A stretch of DNA of 64,000 bases from NBLH01 sp050296515 (lineage in GTDB: Bacteria; Bacteroidota; Bacteroidia; Bacteroidales; NBLH01). Positions 28,158 through 37,395 of this stretch are shown here, one piece after another. The notes under the pieces were generated by a model. The model was not told the DNA's origin. It was given only the letters and a program-made list of their open reading frames with translations, and did no database searches. The stretch spans positions 1 to 64,000 of the forward strand of contig JBNKRJ010000127.1 in NCBI GenBank assembly GCA_050296515.1. Reading direction: 5' to 3'. The first letter of the stretch is position 1. Each line of letters starts with the position of its first letter. A program made the translations under genes and the position numbers.

Positions 28158-29618
28158 GTGAGATATATTGTTTTTTGCATTCTATTAATAGCAGTAACTG
28201 CTTGTCAACCAGAGCCTGATGATGTTTTGCATGAGGGGCTGAATAATGAAACAGATGTCGATTCTTTTTCGAGCATTGGACAAATAGATTTAAATAATCC
28301 TTATAATCAACTATCCTTATTCCTGGCCGGAAAAGAGGCTCCTCTGTATGCTAAAATTCAGGCTCAGGAGTATTATCAGAACTATAAGGATAAGTTGAAT
28401 GCCTCCTGGGAAGAAACTACCAGCGCAAATTTGAAGACAATTGGGAATTGGACAGCGGAGAAGAAATTGTTAATGAATGATACATTGCCTTTGCTTTACC
28501 CATTTTCAGGGCCCGATTTTTTATATGCCAATGCTTTTTTTCCAAAAGCTCCGGTATATGTAATGATTGGACTGGAAAATCCTGGAAAACTTCCAAACCT
28601 TTCAAAAATGGATGATTCGCAAATATCGATGTATTTGTACAAACTCTATCATTCTTTGCGCTATATCAATCAGGCAGGATATTTCACAACCAAGCAAATG
28701 CAGAATGACTTTACCGATTCCAGTATGAATGGAATTATTCATTTGCTTTGTTTTTACCTGGCAAAAACGGATCATCAGATTGCCAAAATTAGTCCTGTAC
28801 AGGTTGACTATTATGGTAATGAAAAAGAAAAAAAGAATTTTGAAGTGGCAGATGAATTCATTAATGGAATTAAATTCAGATTTGTTACAAAAAACAAGAA
28901 ATTTAAAACACTTTATTATTTCCCGCTTGATTTATCTGATGAAAACATGAAAGATAAACTTGGTTTTCTTGCTTTTATTACCAAAATAGATGAAAAGAAC
29001 ACCTTTATGAAATCGGCTTCGTATATTATGCATAGTAATGATTTTGAAATCATATCTGATTTAGTTTTAAAGCAATCCAAAACCATTATTCAGGATGATA
29101 CCGGAATACCTTTTAATAAGTTAAAAAACGCAGGGTATTCAGTGAAACTTTACGGTAATTATTCCCGCACAATAAACGTATTTGAAAAATATTATCAACC
29201 TGACCTGAAACTGGCATTGGATAAAGAAAACGCTTCACCATTGCCATTTAAACTGGGATACAATGCCTGGAAAGATGAAATGGTGATTATTGCCGCAAAT
29301 AATGTGGGATTATCAGCCAGTAAACCGGTTACATATAAGATTGAAAAAGAGGGGGTTGTGTTTAAAGTACAGATAAAATCATCATGGAAAAAAATACCTG
29401 AAAACTCTGCTTTATTTAAGGGACTTCCAAAGGTTGAATATTATTTCAGCGATAATTTGTACAAGTACACCATTGGTAATTTTTCCAGCCAGAAAGCTTG
29501 CGATTCTTATTTGCAAATAGCTATTAAACAGGGATTTAAAGATGCATTTGTGGTGGCGTTTTACAAAAAGAACAGAATTTCATTGGAAGAAGCAGAGCGT
29601 ATAATAAATTCTATGTAG
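28158..29618 (+). CDS. Lipoprotein with C-terminal SPOR-like domain
   Basis: The N-terminus ends in IAVTAC, a good lipobox, so this should be a lipoprotein. Residues 20-400 form an unrecognised domain with much aromatic content (VYVMIGLENPGKLP, NGIIHLLCFYLAK). The last 80 residues (VFKVQIKSSWK...YKYTIGNFSSQKACDSYLQIAIKQGFKDAFVVAF) match the SPOR pattern, which binds denuded peptidoglycan at the division site. A wall-associated role is therefore likely. The start is GTG. It is monocistronic. A SPOR pair is also encoded at 46623. Confidence 0.75.
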   Translation: MRYIVFCILLIAVTACQPEPDDVLHEGLNNETDVDSFSSIGQIDLNNPYNQLSLFLAGKEAPLYAKIQAQEYYQNYKDKLNASWEETTSANLKTIGNWTAEKKLLMNDTLPLLYPFSGPDFLYANAFFPKAPVYVMIGLENPGKLPNLSKMDDSQISMYLYKLYHSLRYINQAGYFTTKQMQNDFTDSSMNGIIHLLCFYLAKTDHQIAKISPVQVDYYGNEKEKKNFEVADEFINGIKFRFVTKNKKFKTLYYFPLDLSDENMKDKLGFLAFITKIDEKNTFMKSASYIMHSNDFEIISDLVLKQSKTIIQDDTGIPFNKLKNAGYSVKLYGNYSRTINVFEKYYQPDLKLALDKENASPLPFKLGYNAWKDEMVIIAANNVGLSASKPVTYKIEKEGVVFKVQIKSSWKKIPENSALFKGLPKVEYYFSDNLYKYTIGNFSSQKACDSYLQIAIKQGFKDAFVVAFYKKNRISLEEAERIINSM

Positions 29619-29861
29619 GTTTATTTCGTTTAAAATACTTCAGCAACCTTGAATTTTACCTTTTTACAAGATTTCTTAGATTGTAGTTTTTCAAATAAAA
29701 GGAGCAATAGTATCCCCGATTTCTAAAGAACTAAAAGATGAGAATAGTTAGTTCTGCCGCCGCATAAAAGGAATGACTGCAGGATGATAAGCCGCATCCT
29801 AAATTAGCTATTTCAAACCTGTTTCTTTCAATTATCTTTGCAAGTTCTTAATGAAAATATT

Positions 29862-30668
29862 ATGACATACGAAGAAATATTTACGCGATTGTGGAAGATT
29901 CACTCAGACCAGAATCCTTCTGCAAAAAAAGTTTATGAATTATTTTCTGATGAGGGGGAAACGGTTGATAATGATCATGTAGCTTTTAGAACCTTTAGTG
30001 ATCCACGGGTGAATATAGAAGTCATGGCCCGTATTTTTGAATCTGTTGGTTATGAAGAAAGGGAAGAGTATCATTTTGAAAAGAAGAAACTTAGAGCAAA
30101 GCATTACGAAAATCCTAAGGTGCAAAATGCACCTAAAGTGTTTATCAGTGAATTGAAATTGAACGAGTGCAGCGATTATTTGCAAACTAAAATTCATGAA
30201 ATTCTTGATAAGACTGATAAAAAGGTTTTTCAATCAAATGACTTGATATTTTCTGCCGCTGTGTGGGGAAAACCTTCATACGAAACCTATTTAAAAATTA
30301 GAGAAGAATCGGAGTATGCTGCATGGTTGTATGTATATGGTTTCAGGCCAAATCATTTTACGGTGAGTATCAACTCCTTGCAGAAGTATGATACAATTGA
30401 AAAAGTTAATCAGTTTATCAAAGACAATGGCTTTAAAATGAATTCATCCGGCGGCGAAATAAAAGGCTCTCCAGAACTTTTACTTCAGCAATCGAGCATA
30501 ATGGCTGATATTATTGATGTCGAATTTCAGGAAGGTAAATATGAAATTCCTGCTTGTTATTATGAATTTGCCAAACGATTTAAAGACAAGAACGGGAATT
30601 TATACAATGGATTCCATGCCATGTCGGCAGATAAAATATTTGAAAGTACTGATTACTATAAGAAGTAG
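29862..30668 (+). CDS. DUF1338 (HglS/YdcJ-like, VOC superfamily) protein
   Basis: DUF1338 includes 2-oxoadipate dioxygenase/decarboxylase (HglS), an Fe(II) enzyme of lysine breakdown. Visible here are the metal-binding DHVAFRTF (H39 from the ATG start) and PNHFTVS (second His), in a 268-residue protein, the short version typical of Bacteroidota. The frame is open to a TTG at 29838, but ATG at 29862 starts the conserved MTYEEIFTRLW. TATCTTTG at 29833-29840 is a candidate -7 element. The substrate is unproven; lysine catabolism genes are not nearby. Confidence 0.83.
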   Translation: MTYEEIFTRLWKIHSDQNPSAKKVYELFSDEGETVDNDHVAFRTFSDPRVNIEVMARIFESVGYEEREEYHFEKKKLRAKHYENPKVQNAPKVFISELKLNECSDYLQTKIHEILDKTDKKVFQSNDLIFSAAVWGKPSYETYLKIREESEYAAWLYVYGFRPNHFTVSINSLQKYDTIEKVNQFIKDNGFKMNSSGGEIKGSPELLLQQSSIMADIIDVEFQEGKYEIPACYYEFAKRFKDKNGNLYNGFHAMSADKIFESTDYYKK

Positions 30669-30673
30669 TATTC

Positions 30674-30698
30674 TGCGGGGTTTTTTGAAGGCCCCGCA
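30674..30698. terminator. GC-rich hairpin between convergent genes
   Basis: The stem TGCGGGG (30674-30680) / CCCCGCA (30692-30698) lies 6 nt after the DUF1338 stop and just before the end of the convergent gene. The loop holds a T-run and no T-tract follows, so it is a moderate terminator candidate. Confidence 0.5.
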
Positions 30699-30708
30699 TG
30701 TTTAAAAA

Positions 30709-31296
30709 TTATTTCCCGTCATCTAAATCATCAAACAACTTGTTGATTTCTTTATGATTATCATCAAGCTCTTCGTTCTTTTCAGTAATCTCATTATCAA
30801 TTAGTTGTTCGGCCTGTTTCATGATTTCGTCAAACTCCTGTTCCTGAGTTTTTGGTTTTTCAATGGTCAGTTTTGATGAATCAACTTCTGAAAGATCTTT
30901 TTCCATTTTATGAGTTAAATCACCAAATTTTTCGGCCCCAACTTTTTCGGCTTTTTTCAAAAAGGCTTTAAAATCGTCAAAATGTTTTTGTAGCTGAAAT
31001 TTCTCGTGAACAGAGGCAGCTCCACTTTGCAGTGCATCTTTAAACCCCTCAAATTCTTTTCCGAGCACTTCTGCCATTTTTTTTGTTTTTTCTTTGATGT
31101 CGCCTTTTACAGCCTCAAGGTTTTTAAGAAATTCTTCGTGCTCTTTTTTCGCTTCTTCCTCTCTTTTTTTCTTCCGATCTAATATTTCTTTGTTTTTTTT
31201 GCCATAGTCATCTTGCCATGAGGATAAAAATCCTTCGGCATTTTCCATAAATGATTTTTCTTTTTTTTCCTTGTTTTTGTCTTTGTCGTCGGCCAT
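30709..31296 (-). CDS. Highly charged coiled-coil hypothetical protein
   Basis: The 195-residue protein is rich in Lys and Glu/Asp with little hydrophobic content: an N-terminal Lys stretch (MADDKDKNKEKKEKSF), predicted long helices (about 35-75 and 85-140) and an acidic C-terminus (LDDNHKEINKLFDDLDDGK). There is no signal peptide or membrane segment. No family is recognised. The frame is clean with a clear ATG and is followed on the same strand by the pseudouridine synthase/miaA genes upstream, 114 bp away. Confidence 0.7.
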   Translation of the reverse strand: MADDKDKNKEKKEKSFMENAEGFLSSWQDDYGKKNKEILDRKKKREEEAKKEHEEFLKNLEAVKGDIKEKTKKMAEVLGKEFEGFKDALQSGAASVHEKFQLQKHFDDFKAFLKKAEKVGAEKFGDLTHKMEKDLSEVDSSKLTIEKPKTQEQEFDEIMKQAEQLIDNEITEKNEELDDNHKEINKLFDDLDDGK

Positions 31297-31410
31297 GATT
31301 ATCTGTTGTTTATGAATTCTTCAATATTGCTTTTCTCAAAAATACTAAAAAAATGATCAGGAAATGTTATTCTGATGTCAGAAATTAAATTTATGACAAT
31401 TGCCTGAATT

Positions 31411-32328
31411 CTAAACATAGGCTCCCATTTTAAGCATACTGATTTCTTTCTCAGTCAGATAACGCCATCTGCCGCGGGGAACATTCTTCTTGGTAAGCCC
31501 TGCAAAATAAACCCTGTCGAGTTTTTCAACACGGTAGCCCAAATGCTCAAATATTCGCCTCACCACCCTGTTTTTACCAGAATGAAGCTCAATACCAACC
31601 TGCCTTTTATCTCCTTCGTCAACAAAGCTAATGGCATCAGCGTTTACTGTCCCATCATCAAGAGTAACCCCTTCAAGAATTTGCTGTAATTCACCTTTGG
31701 TAATCACTTTATCGAGCGTTACATGGTAGATTTTCTTTTTTTTATAACTTGGGTGGGTTAGTTTTTTCGTTAAATCGCCATCATTGGTTAGTAGAAGAAC
31801 TCCTGTTGTATTTCTGTCCAGTCGGCCAACAGGGTAAATTCGTTCATTGCCTTCGTGTTTTACAATATCTAAAACAGTTCTTTCGGCATGCCTGTCTTTT
31901 ACGGTAGAAATGCAATCTTTTGGCTTATTCAGTAAAATATATACTTTTTTTTCTGGGTCGACAGTTTTTCCATTTACAATAACTTTGTCATTCCTTGACA
32001 CTTTGCTCCCCATTTCGGTAACTACTTTCCCGTTAACTTTTACCTTACCCTTGGTAATAAGTTCATCAGCTTCGCGTCTAGAGCAAATGCCTGAAGATGC
32101 AATGTATTTGTTTAATCGTACTGGTTCCAAAGCACTCCCTTTTTTTTCAAATTTTTTGCCATCAGGCCTTTTACCAGAACCTTTCTTTGCCGCTCTCTCT
32201 TTGTATTCAGTGGGTTCTTCCTTGTAGAATTTCTTTTTCTTACCTCCGTTATCTCTCTTTTTATATCCTTCTTTCTTTGAGAAATGAGTTTCCTTCTTGT
32301 CCGAATATTTTTTGTCTTTTTTTTCCAT
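31411..32328 (-). CDS. RsuA/RluB-family pseudouridine synthase with Lys-rich N-terminal tail
   Basis: This enzyme converts uridine to pseudouridine in rRNA. A Lys-rich, disordered tail of about 70 residues precedes an S4 RNA-binding domain (VRLNKYIASSGICSRREADELI) and the catalytic domain with GRLDRNTTGVLLLTNDGDL (catalytic Asp), ending in RVYFAGLTKKNVPRGRWRYLTEKE. This matches the RluB group (23S rRNA), although RluB/RluF/RsuA cannot be separated by eye. Start: ATG at 32328 gives MEKKDKKYSDKK; the frame is open to a TTG at 32415. It is just downstream of miaA on the same strand, so two RNA-modification genes are co-transcribed. Confidence 0.9.
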   Translation of the reverse strand: MEKKDKKYSDKKETHFSKKEGYKKRDNGGKKKKFYKEEPTEYKERAAKKGSGKRPDGKKFEKKGSALEPVRLNKYIASSGICSRREADELITKGKVKVNGKVVTEMGSKVSRNDKVIVNGKTVDPEKKVYILLNKPKDCISTVKDRHAERTVLDIVKHEGNERIYPVGRLDRNTTGVLLLTNDGDLTKKLTHPSYKKKKIYHVTLDKVITKGELQQILEGVTLDDGTVNADAISFVDEGDKRQVGIELHSGKNRVVRRIFEHLGYRVEKLDRVYFAGLTKKNVPRGRWRYLTEKEISMLKMGAYV

Positions 32329-32426
32329 TTCTTTTTGGTTGCTGGTTTCTTGTTTCTGATTACTGGTTTTTTCATTTTTAGGAGCCAGCTTTCTGCTATA
32401 GCAACAAAATTCCAAATTTCTAATAT

Positions 32427-33371
32427 CTAATTTCTACCTTTTAAAATCGTCCTTACTCTTTCCAGTTTCTCGTTCATACTCATGTATCCATCAAGCCAAT
32501 GAATTTTTATTCCATTTCGTTCCATTCGTCTAAACCATGTCATTTGACGTTTTGAAAACTGGTGGATAGCTGTTTGTAAACCATTAAACATTTCATCATA
32601 AGAGAGCTGACCTTTAATGTATTGGGTGATAAATTTGTATTCCAAACCATAATAAATCAGCGTTTCTTTGTCAACACCTTCTTTGATAAGCATTTGAACT
32701 TCCTCAATCATGCCATCGTTAAGCCGCTGCTTTAATCGCTCGGTAATTCTTTTCCTCCTTGAATCACGGTCAAACTTAACTCCCAGAATCAAATGATTGA
32801 TATCCGGCAGGTTTTGTTCTGTGTCCGGGTTTTTATCGTAATAATCGGCAATTTCTATTGCCCTAATCAATCTTTTTTTTTCTGTAATATCACTTCGGTT
32901 GTGTAATGAACCATAAGATTCTAAAATAGGTATAAGTTCTTCAAGCCGTTGTGATTCAATATTTTGCCTTAGCTCGTTGTTGTGTGGTACTGATATTAAT
33001 TTGTAATCTTTAATCACTGCTTCAAGATACATTCCAGAGCCACCACACAATACTGCCTTTTTACCTCTGCTTTGAATATCTCTGAATACTTTCACAAAAT
33101 CCTGCTGATATTCAAATACATTGTATTTGTACCCAGGTTCAACAATATCCACTAAATGTGCCGGAACTGGCACTCCATCAACAATATAATCCTCAAGATC
33201 CTTTCCTGTACCAATGTCCATTCTTTTATAAACTTGTCGGGAATCAGCGCTTATTATTTCTCTGTCTAAGGTGTGCGCCAGCTTTGCTGCAAAGGCTGTT
33301 TTTCCACCAGCTGTTGCACCAAGTACAGTGATAAGATTATAGTTTTCTGTTAGTTCTTTTAACTCCCTCAT
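32427..33371 (-). CDS. miaA: tRNA dimethylallyltransferase
   Basis: MiaA adds the dimethylallyl group to A37 of tRNAs reading codons starting with U. Signatures: P-loop GATAGGKT (about residues 17-24), EIISADSRQVYKRMDIGTGK, HLVDIVEPGYKYNVFEYQQD, GGSGMYLEAVI, and QFSKRQMTWFRR near the C-terminus. Length 314 using ATG at 33371; the longer frame starts with TTG at 33398. It is the first gene of a pair with the downstream pseudouridine synthase. Confidence 0.95.
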   Translation of the reverse strand: MRELKELTENYNLITVLGATAGGKTAFAAKLAHTLDREIISADSRQVYKRMDIGTGKDLEDYIVDGVPVPAHLVDIVEPGYKYNVFEYQQDFVKVFRDIQSRGKKAVLCGGSGMYLEAVIKDYKLISVPHNNELRQNIESQRLEELIPILESYGSLHNRSDITEKKRLIRAIEIADYYDKNPDTEQNLPDINHLILGVKFDRDSRRKRITERLKQRLNDGMIEEVQMLIKEGVDKETLIYYGLEYKFITQYIKGQLSYDEMFNGLQTAIHQFSKRQMTWFRRMERNGIKIHWLDGYMSMNEKLERVRTILKGRN

Positions 33372-33490
33372 TAATAGCGGATATGCTGTTTGTTGCAAAC
33401 TACAAAATTACTTCGTTTTTTGTCATTTAGAAACAATTAGCCAAGAAAAGGGTAAAATTAAAATTTTTGTGAAGCAAGGTGTGTCCGATT

Positions 33491-33508
33491 TCGAACAAAA
33501 GTGTTCGA
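33491..33508. promoter_or_regulatory. Inverted repeat upstream of the beta-barrel receptor gene
   Basis: TCGAACA (33491-33497) and TGTTCGA (33502-33508) are separated by AAAG. A related TGTCCGATT precedes it directly. This is compatible with a dimeric regulator site 150 nt before the receptor start, but no regulator is assigned. Confidence 0.4.
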
Positions 33509-33658
33509 TTTTAGTACTGTGTTATAAAAGGTATTTGGTTTTAAATTATGTGTTAATATTTTGATTTTTAACAAGTTGGTTTTGTTGGCATCTTGATTGA
33601 TAGAAAACCCCAAGAAGAATGAACACACTCAATAATTACGGCACTTAAAAACAATCAA

Positions 33659-36112
33659 ATGAGAAGAACTATTACACTAATTTTATGTTTACTTTTTGGC
33701 TTATCTGTTTATGCACAAAAAGGAAGCAGTGCACCACCTTTAACTGCTATTAAAGGACAAATTAAAGGGCAGGTTAAAGAAAATGCCAGCAAGGCAGCTA
33801 TGGAGTATGCAAATGTTTCAGTATACTCACTTCCTGACTCAACTCTTGTTTCAGGAACCATTACCAATGCAGAAGGTATCTTTGAAATTAAGGATTTACC
33901 TGCCGGAAAATATTATCTGGTTGCAGATTTTATTGGTTTTGATAAAAGGGTTGTCAACAATCTTGAAATTTCTGAGGGAAAAAGAAAAATTGATCTGGGA
34001 ACAATTCTTTTGGAACAATCATCAGTTGCAGTTGAAGAGGTAGCAGTAACTGCTGAAAAGGATCTTGTTCAGTACAAAGTTGATAAGAAAGTAGTGAATG
34101 TGGATAAAAAACTAAGTGCCAAAGGTGGTACTGTTGTAGATGCTTTGGAAAATACTCCTTCGATACAAGTTGATGCTGAAGGAAATGTTTCGTTGCGAGG
34201 AAGTACAAACTTTACTGTGTTAATTGATGGTAAACCTACGGCATTGTCAAGTAATGATGCCCTAAAACAAATTCCTGCTTCAGCGGTTGAGAATGTAGAA
34301 ATTATTACAAATCCATCAGTTAAGTACGATCCTGATGGAACATCTGGTATCATCAACATCATTATGAAAAAAGATTACAAAACTGGTATGAATGGGATGG
34401 TTAATGCTGCAATAGGTTCTAATTTTCAGCATAATGGGGATTTTAATATCAATTATAGAACAGATAAGGTTAATTATTTTATTGGAGGAAGTTATGCTGA
34501 CAGAAGGAGGTATCCAAGAACTGAAATATATAATGAAACAGAAATTGGAGTTGACACGACTAGATTTATAAACCAAAATGCTGACAGAACACAGAATCAT
34601 CTAAACTATTCATTAAAAGGAGGTTTGGACATTTATCTGACTCCTAAAACAACTTTAATACTATCGGGCGAGTATGGTTATTTTGGTTTTGACATGGATA
34701 TGCCGTCCGAAACTTACGAACGCTATAACCTTGCAAGTATCCCCGATACGTTTAGACTTGAAGAAACAGGTTTAAAAATTGGTGGAAATTATGTAAATGC
34801 AAATATGACACTTGAGCAAAAATTCGATGAGAAAGGTCAACATAAATTGGAAACCAGCATAATTTATTCAAATTGGGATGGGGAAGTTCGCAGTGATGTA
34901 AATACTTTGTTTACAGATAATCAATGGCAAAATGGTGTTTTTAGTAAAAGAAGCAGAACAATTCAAAACGACTATCAGAATGACTATCGTTTTAAGTTGG
35001 ATTACACCAGGCCAATTAATGAAAAGACAAATCTAGAAGCAGGATATCAATCACGATTCATGGTTGAAGATTCTAAGTTCAGAAGTGAAGATTTTATGGT
35101 CGCTACTCAAGAATGGGTCGATGATGATTTTTACAGCACCGGTTTTGATTTTCATAGATACATTCATTCTGCTTATGCAAGTATTGGCAGTGAGATTGCA
35201 GGCATATCTGTGAAAGTTGGGCTGAGAGGAGAATATACAGATCGAGAAATGAAAATATCAGAAAATGAGAAATATACACTTAATCGTTTCGATCTTTTCC
35301 CAAGCTTACATTTAAGCAAAAAATTGAAAGGCGATAGAGAAATTCAGGCCAGCTATAGCAGAAGGGTAAACAGGCCACAGGAATGGAACTTGAATCCTTA
35401 TCCAATTATTTCAACCGATTATGTTTCTCAATCTGGAAATGCTGAATTATTACCAGAGTTTATCGATTCCTATGAGCTGAATATGATGCAACGTATGAAA
35501 AAGGGTTTTGTGGCTTTAGAAGGGTATTACCGTCAAACGAACAATGCTTTTGATCGTACCTTGGTTTTGGATAATGAAAGTGACAAAGTTTTGATAGGAA
35601 TACAAAACCTGAATAAAAATTTCGCCTATGGGGCAGAACTGTCTACTAACTTAAACTTAGCCAAGTGGTTTTCAGTATACGCTAGTGCAAATGTTTATAG
35701 TTTTAATATAAGTGGAGATAACATTACTGAAGGAATTAAAACTCAAAACTTAAATTCTGATTTTGTGTTAAATTCTAATTTCACATTTCTTAAATCAACT
35801 CGTTTGCAGGTAACAGGTTTCTACAATGCTCCAACACTAACATCACAAGGCGAGCGTTCCGAAATGTACGGAGTTAATCTGGCTTTAAACCGATCTTTTT
35901 TCAAGCGAAAACTTGACGTTTCGTTAAGAGCAAGAGATGTTTTGAATACTATGAAGTTTAAATTCAATTCTAAATCAGAAGGTATCAATACAAATTTTAC
36001 TTTTGATATGGACTCTCCAACTTTCATGCTTACAGTTGGTTATAAGATAAACAACTACAAAAAGAGAAAAGAAGCAGAAGGTTTAGAAGTTGGAGGCGGC
36101 GGAGTAATGTAG
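33659..36112 (+). CDS. TonB-dependent receptor-like outer-membrane beta-barrel protein
   Basis: Signal peptide (LFGLSVYAQ), then a CarboxypepD_reg-like domain (about 33-125, IKGQVKENASKAAMEYANVSVYS), then a plug domain (about 130-240, VVDALENTPSIQVDAEGNVSLRG; VEIITNPSVKYDPDGTSGIINII) and a C-terminal barrel of the outer-membrane beta-barrel family 3 type to residue 817. There is no SusD partner, so it is not a glycan PUL; this class is often tied to stress or metal responses or export. The strongly charged C-terminal tail (KINNYKKRKEAEGLEVGGGGVM) is typical of the group. It is monocistronic, preceded by a 260-bp region with an inverted repeat. Confidence 0.88.
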   Translation: MRRTITLILCLLFGLSVYAQKGSSAPPLTAIKGQIKGQVKENASKAAMEYANVSVYSLPDSTLVSGTITNAEGIFEIKDLPAGKYYLVADFIGFDKRVVNNLEISEGKRKIDLGTILLEQSSVAVEEVAVTAEKDLVQYKVDKKVVNVDKKLSAKGGTVVDALENTPSIQVDAEGNVSLRGSTNFTVLIDGKPTALSSNDALKQIPASAVENVEIITNPSVKYDPDGTSGIINIIMKKDYKTGMNGMVNAAIGSNFQHNGDFNINYRTDKVNYFIGGSYADRRRYPRTEIYNETEIGVDTTRFINQNADRTQNHLNYSLKGGLDIYLTPKTTLILSGEYGYFGFDMDMPSETYERYNLASIPDTFRLEETGLKIGGNYVNANMTLEQKFDEKGQHKLETSIIYSNWDGEVRSDVNTLFTDNQWQNGVFSKRSRTIQNDYQNDYRFKLDYTRPINEKTNLEAGYQSRFMVEDSKFRSEDFMVATQEWVDDDFYSTGFDFHRYIHSAYASIGSEIAGISVKVGLRGEYTDREMKISENEKYTLNRFDLFPSLHLSKKLKGDREIQASYSRRVNRPQEWNLNPYPIISTDYVSQSGNAELLPEFIDSYELNMMQRMKKGFVALEGYYRQTNNAFDRTLVLDNESDKVLIGIQNLNKNFAYGAELSTNLNLAKWFSVYASANVYSFNISGDNITEGIKTQNLNSDFVLNSNFTFLKSTRLQVTGFYNAPTLTSQGERSEMYGVNLALNRSFFKRKLDVSLRARDVLNTMKFKFNSKSEGINTNFTFDMDSPTFMLTVGYKINNYKKRKEAEGLEVGGGGVM

Positions 36113-36250
36113 CACACTATTATTTTCAATATATTCAACAACAAAAGAGCGGGCAATGGGTCAGCTCTTTTGTTTCTATGGGCATTGCCTCTGTGTATTC
36201 AATAAATTTTGTACTTTTGCATGCCTTAACAATAATAAAGTGATAATAAA

Positions 36251-36724
36251 ATGGCTCAAAACGTACTCATTCAGAACAAAAAAGCGCGGTTTCAATATGA
36301 ATTTATTGAAAAGTTTGTTGCCGGCATTGAATTGTATGGTACTGAAATAAAGTCAATTAGGCAAGGAAAAGCCAGTCTTGTGGATGCCTATTGCCGTTTT
36401 TTTACTCATGTACACCGTCCCGGAAAGCCCGAACTTTACATTTTAATGCATATCTCGGAATATTCGCACGGAGGATATGCTAATCACGATCCTAAAAGAG
36501 AACGTCGGCTGCTTCTTCAAAGAAGAGAACTTGATAAACTTTCGAAAAAAATTAAAACAACTGGATTTACCATAGTCCCTATTAAAATGTTCTTGAATGA
36601 GAATGGGTTTGCAAAGATTGAAATAGCTTTGGCTAGAGGTAAGAAAATGGCTGATAAGCGAGAAGATATCAAGCAAAGAGACTCTAAAAGGGAACTTGCC
36701 AGAATGAAAAAAGTAAACAATTAA
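36251..36724 (+). CDS. smpB: SsrA-binding protein SmpB
   Basis: SmpB escorts tmRNA to stalled ribosomes. Signatures: NKKARFQYEFIEKFVAGIEL, GTEIKSIRQGKASLVDAYC, the central HISEYSHGGYANHDPKRERRLLL, GFTIVPIKMFLNENGFAKIEIALARGKK, and the basic tail DKREDIKQRDSKRELAR, which becomes helical on the ribosome. Length 157 is typical. TACTTTTG at 36212-36219 fits the -7 promoter consensus. The tmRNA gene itself was not seen in the window. Confidence 0.96.
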   Translation: MAQNVLIQNKKARFQYEFIEKFVAGIELYGTEIKSIRQGKASLVDAYCRFFTHVHRPGKPELYILMHISEYSHGGYANHDPKRERRLLLQRRELDKLSKKIKTTGFTIVPIKMFLNENGFAKIEIALARGKKMADKREDIKQRDSKRELARMKKVNN

Positions 36725-37395
36725 AAGTAGAAAGTGCTACCAGTTTTCTGGCAGCACAACTCTCATTGTAAGGTGAGATTTAGGATTTTAAAATATTAAA
36801 TTAAAATGCTAAGTTAAGGAATATTTACAGAACCTCTCATTCCTTATTTAAGAAATCAGATTATTCAACCTGACAATATTCTGTCAAAATCTTCAAATCT
36901 GTATGGGTATAATCGCATCCATACGCTTATTTCAACATACTAATCACAATGATACTTTCACTCGTCAAATCTCATGTACTGTCTGACAGCTTATCCATTA
37001 TCTTTATGTGGAAATTGAAAAGACCAAAACTAAAGTACTAATCGGATGTTAACTTATCAAGATGATAGAAGATTATTCACTTGATAATTAACAAAATATG
37101 CCAAATGCTATTATTGTAAATGCCAAACACTAAATCATGAAAAAAACTTAATTTCCAGAATCAAGGGGTCTTATTTCTCACAGCAAATTTCACTATCATA
37201 AAGGCTTCAATATTCCATTATTTATAAACCAGATGTTAATTGCTTGATTTTTAATTCAATGTAAAATCAAGTGAATAGGGAATTTTATTCCCTTTTAGAA
37301 ACCTTAATGCATTTCGTGTTGCTAACAGATTAGCATTCTCATACACAAATAGTTATATGGATTACTAACAAATATTAAATAAAACCAGAGAAATC
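36725..37395. other. Long intergenic region before the surface-protein gene
   Basis: This 670-bp gap holds no supported gene. A hairpin (GTGCTACCAG...CTGGCAGCAC, about 36734-36757) follows smpB and may help end its transcript, though no T-tract is present. The rest is AT-rich with no repeat shared with other parts of the window. Its length suggests a long 5' regulatory region or untranslated leader for the surface protein. Confidence 0.4.

Noticed and set aside
32329..32415. N-terminal extension of the pseudouridine synthase from a TTG codon
   Set aside because: The extension (MEFCCYSRKLAPKNEK...) has no family counterpart; the ATG at 32328 is a better start.
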